DNA of 7,194 nucleotides from Clostridia bacterium (GTDB lineage: Bacteria; Bacillota_A; Clostridia; Christensenellales; Aristaeellaceae): assembly GCA_009783365.1 (NCBI GenBank), contig WRHG01000093.1, positions 1-7,194 on the forward strand, in the 5' to 3' direction. The position numbers and the translations under genes were made by a program. Position 1 is the first letter of the stretch. The number at the start of each line of letters is the position of its first letter. The notes below the pieces were generated by a model. The model worked only from the letters and a program-made list of their open reading frames with translations. It was not told where the DNA came from and made no database searches. Of the stretch, positions 4,814 through 7,194 are shown piece after piece.

Positions 4814-6616
4814 ATGAAAATTCCTGTTTCCAACATCATTCGCCGCATGGCCGTGTGGGCGATGATCCTGCTGCTGACGGCGGCGCAGGCAGCGCCCATA
4901 GCAGCTCTGGCCGCAGGGGATGTGGCAGGTATGCCTACGATCATGCTCCGATACCAGGTATCCGATGAAGAATACCGCACCATCCCGGTCACAGCCTCCT
5001 TGAACGGAGGATTCCCGGTGTACTGGGCAACGCTGCCCCGCGAGGCATTTGGATTCTCCATGATGATGGAGATACAACCCGCGCCGGGAGTTGAGTATAC
5101 CTACACGCCCGCCTCCAACGAATCCGTGATGGCGGAGGACGCGGCAGATTTTGCAGGCGCAAGTATCCCCATCACGGCTTATGACGACGGATATCAGCGG
5201 GCGGTATACCCGCTGTACCTTTCCAGCCAGCCAATGCCTGTCGAGCAGATTCCCGAAGAACCTCCCGCCCCCAGTCCTGCCAATGTGTACATCAGCTATG
5301 TGGACGGTTTGGGCGTTGAATTTTATAGCGAGCAGCAGCTATGTTTTCACGGCCAGGAGAATGTGGTATCGGTGAACGGGGCGATGATCCCCCAGGGGTA
5401 TACGTTAATCGGGGAGCCGAACCAATATGTCACGGTGGACGAGGATGGCGCCGCCTATCCCCCGGTCGTGTATTTCGAGTTTATGGAAATTCAGGAGCCG
5501 CCTCAGGAGACAGAACCGCCTCAGGAGACAGAACCGCCTCAGGAGACAGAACCGCCTCAGGATACAGAGCCGCCCCAGGAGACAGAACCGCCCCAGGAGA
5601 CAGAACCGCCCCAGGAGACAGAGCCTGAACCGGTGACCATCACCCCGGTTGGGCGCTACGGCGTCACCACAACCGTTGTGAACTTCCGCACGGAACCCAG
5701 CAGAGACAGCAAAAGAGCTTTCATGGATGTACGGAGCGGCGAATATGTATGGGTCATCGGCGCGCTGAACACCAACGGAGACGACTGGTATCATATCAGC
5801 TATAACAATACGGAATGCTATGTGGTTGCGGAATATGTGAACGTTTTAAGCCAGGCGGACAGCGATGCGTACAACTATGCCCAGCCCACCGCCGTGCCCG
5901 GCACGGAGACGGAGCCTCCTCCCGATACGCCCGCCCCCACGGATACGCCGGCTCCCACGGATACGCCCGCCCCCATGGATACGCCCGCTCCCCCGGATAC
6001 GCCGGCCCCCACCGATCCGCCGGAGCCTGCCGATCAGCCGGAAACTGCCAAACCCGGCAAAAAAGCTGCCCGAGGCGACGGGCTTAACAAAAATAAAAAA
6101 ATGCTGATTATTGTTGCCGCCATTATTGCGGCACTCCTGGCCATCGGCGGCTTGGCGGCGTTCTTCATGCTCTCCGGCTCCAAAGAATCCAAAGAAGGGG
6201 CCGCGACCGCGACTACCAGGACCACCATATGCGACCTGGAGTTAGAAGGCCCCCCATTAAAAATGGCTCGTGAATTTTTGTCCGGCCAGGCGGATGCGCC
6301 CACCGGCATGTGTCTGGCCCGGGAATTCCGCACCAGGGAAAACGGGCTGGATGCGGTTTTCCTGCTTCTGGAGGATGCCGCCGGCAAAGGGAACGCCCAG
6401 GCCATGTTTGAACTGGCTGTATTCTATGACCCCTTGGATACCGCTTCCACAGGCACAATTCAGAAGGATCCGTATATGGCCTGGGAATGGTATTCCAGGG
6501 CAGCCGCCGCCGGAGAAGCGAAGGCGGCGGACAAACTTTCCGCCCTGCGCGCTTGGGCGGAAGAAGAGGCGGCCAAAGGCTCCGCGGTCGCCAGAGATAT
6601 CTTGAACAGGCAATAG
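4814..6616 (+). CDS. Exported membrane protein: MucBP-like domain, SH3b domain, two proline-rich repeat arrays, transmembrane helix, Sel1-like repeats
   Basis: 600 aa, not a named family I recognise. Order: signal peptide 1-34 (basic start with IIRR, hydrophobic 13-30, Ala-rich cleavage near ALAA); unassigned beta-rich region 40-140; MucBP-like unit 156-224 (VYISYVDGLGVEF, then IPQGYTLIGE, then YVTVDEDG and a closing strand); seven PPQETE-type repeats 229-270; bacterial SH3b domain about 280-346 (VVNFRTEPS, RSGEYVWVIG, DDWYHISYN, CYVVAEYV); five DTPAPT-type repeats 371-400; a basic stretch 413-429; a transmembrane helix 430-453; Sel1-like repeats 511-600 (GNAQAMFELAVFYD, then AWEWYSRAAAAGEAKA). 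Known SH3b and MucBP units act at the cell surface, and Sel1 repeats bind proteins. I infer an envelope sensor or scaffold. It is first in an operon under the 4721 promoter and ends in TAG, in frame with the next gene 9 bases on. Confidence 0.85.
   Translation: MKIPVSNIIRRMAVWAMILLLTAAQAAPIAALAAGDVAGMPTIMLRYQVSDEEYRTIPVTASLNGGFPVYWATLPREAFGFSMMMEIQPAPGVEYTYTPASNESVMAEDAADFAGASIPITAYDDGYQRAVYPLYLSSQPMPVEQIPEEPPAPSPANVYISYVDGLGVEFYSEQQLCFHGQENVVSVNGAMIPQGYTLIGEPNQYVTVDEDGAAYPPVVYFEFMEIQEPPQETEPPQETEPPQETEPPQDTEPPQETEPPQETEPPQETEPEPVTITPVGRYGVTTTVVNFRTEPSRDSKRAFMDVRSGEYVWVIGALNTNGDDWYHISYNNTECYVVAEYVNVLSQADSDAYNYAQPTAVPGTETEPPPDTPAPTDTPAPTDTPAPMDTPAPPDTPAPTDPPEPADQPETAKPGKKAARGDGLNKNKKMLIIVAAIIAALLAIGGLAAFFMLSGSKESKEGAATATTRTTICDLELEGPPLKMAREFLSGQADAPTGMCLAREFRTRENGLDAVFLLLEDAAGKGNAQAMFELAVFYDPLDTASTGTIQKDPYMAWEWYSRAAAAGEAKAADKLSALRAWAEEEAAKGSAVARDILNRQ
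5498..5623 (+). repeat. Seven tandem 18-bp units encoding PPQ(E/D)TE
   Basis: Seven head-to-tail 18-base units encode the acidic proline-rich linker between the MucBP-like and SH3b domains. Units 1-3 share CCGCCTCAGGAGACAGAA, unit 4 has GAT for GAG, and units 5-7 use CCGCCCCAG. The shared base patterns in blocks show recent duplication of DNA, not only protein-level selection. Copy number is likely to vary between strains without shifting the frame. Confidence 0.95.
5924..6013 (+). repeat. Five tandem 18-bp units encoding DTPAP(T/M/P)
   Basis: Five units of the form GATACGCC(C/G)GC(T/C)CCCxxx, followed by a degenerate sixth (DPPEPA), encode a proline-rich stalk between the SH3b domain and the basic, membrane-proximal segment. 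The units are more diverged than the 5498 array, so this array is probably older. Such Pro/Thr/Asp linkers usually span the cell wall. Confidence 0.93.
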
Positions 6617-6625
6617 GGGAAATTT

Positions 6626-7194
6626 ATGGGCATGAGATATACCGCGATCTCGCTGGCTGTGCTGTTTGGAATTTTATCGCTGTGCCCCATGCCGCCGGCC
6701 AACGCGGCCGAAAACCGCACGCCGCTGTTGCAGCCGGGGAAAAAGACACTTTATCAGCGCGTCATTTCCCATCCGGGCGCAAAGCTGTTGGATGCCCCAA
6801 ACGCCGCAGCCAAAGTTTTGCGGGATCCTCTCAAGACATTTTCCGTTTTATATGTTTTCGGGCAAAAAGACGGTTTTGCCGAAGTCGGCGGAAGCAGCAC
6901 CGAGGCCCAAGGATGGGTGGAGACAGGCTCGCTTACCGAGTGGCCCCAGGCCCTGACACTACTTTTTTCCGACCGCACGGGACGTTCCCCCGTTCTTTTT
7001 TTCAAGAATGAAAATACGCTGAATGAGTTGTGCCAAGCGGACGACATGCGGGCCCGCCTGCAAAATATCCATAGCGCCATTCAAAAGAAAGAAACGGGCG
7101 GCGCTGTATCCGGGGACCTCCCCGTTGTGGCCGCGGAACCATCGGATAATTTGGGCGCCGTTGCCAGGCAGCGGTTTTACCTGATGCCCATACA
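6626..7194 (+). CDS. Exported protein with an SH3-like domain resembling the region before vWA in PpkA-type proteins (3' end outside window)
   Basis: Partial; 189 residues visible, frame open to the edge. Signal peptide 1-27: MGMRYT start, hydrophobic 7-19, ANA at 25-27 with cleavage before Ala28. Residues 42-107 look like an SH3-type barrel: LYQRVISHPGAKLLDAP, then FSVLYVFGQKDGFAEVG, then AQGWVETGSLTEW. They are followed by ALTLLFSDRTGRSPVLFFKN (110-129), an Ala/Glu-rich link, and RFYLMPI at the edge. From memory this order (PGA-LY.., F-V-YVF, GWV, L-L-F....GR..VLFF, FYL-PI) matches the segment preceding the vWA domain in PpkA-type proteins, normally fused to a serine/threonine kinase; here it is secreted without a kinase in the visible part. 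AGGGGA five bases upstream supports ATG 6626; ATG 6632 is an alternative. Nine bases after the SH3/Sel1 gene, so likely co-translated. Confidence 0.7.
   Translation, partial: MGMRYTAISLAVLFGILSLCPMPPANAAENRTPLLQPGKKTLYQRVISHPGAKLLDAPNAAAKVLRDPLKTFSVLYVFGQKDGFAEVGGSSTEAQGWVETGSLTEWPQALTLLFSDRTGRSPVLFFKNENTLNELCQADDMRARLQNIHSAIQKKETGGAVSGDLPVVAAEPSDNLGAVARQRFYLMPI

Noticed and set aside
4568..5077. 169-codon open frame on the minus strand across the divergent spacer
   Set aside because: It covers the strong plus-strand promoter and the signal peptide of the SH3/Sel1 gene, has His/Arg/Cys-rich composition and no motif.
5341..5636. Repetitive peptides in other frames of the 18-bp array (GDRTAS and RRQNRL types)
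   Set aside because: They arise because an 18-base repeat has no stop in several frames. The frame with domains on both sides is the real one.

Overview
The window looks like chromosomal DNA of a GC-rich Gram-positive bacterium of the Clostridia type. The evidence is strong AGGAGG-like ribosome binding sites, one near-consensus housekeeping promoter, a Firmicutes-length RecJ, a lipobox lipoprotein with clostridial-style TPR repeats, and a MucBP-like/SH3 surface protein. No RNA genes, insertion sequences, CRISPR arrays or phage genes were seen. Genus-level placement is not possible from the sequence alone.

Minus strand, positions 1-4575: four genes read leftward, in transcription order a Nudix ADP-ribose pyrophosphatase (4575-3991), a RimJ/RimL-type GNAT acetyltransferase (3914-3348), a TPR lipoprotein (3290-2445) and recJ (2359-65). 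Gaps are 57-85 bases with no convincing terminator, so they probably form one transcription unit of housekeeping and accessory genes. The recJ frame meets an amber codon at 65-67. It then stays open to the window edge and still resembles the RecJ C-terminal tail, so recJ may carry a premature stop.

Divergent spacer, 4576-4813: a strong rightward promoter (TTGACA, 17-base spacer, TACAAT, 4721-4749), a GC palindrome in the predicted leader and a strong ribosome binding site. A weaker leftward promoter candidate serves the Nudix gene.

Plus strand, positions 4814-7194: two exported proteins in an apparent operon 9 bases apart. The first (600 aa) has a signal peptide, a MucBP-like beta domain, two six-residue proline-rich repeat arrays on either side of an SH3b domain, a lysine-flanked transmembrane helix and C-terminal Sel1-like repeats. 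The second runs off the window. It has a signal peptide and a domain resembling, from memory, the SH3-like region that precedes the vWA domain in PpkA-type proteins. Together they suggest an uncharacterised envelope sensing or scaffold module, which is the part of the window most worth following up.
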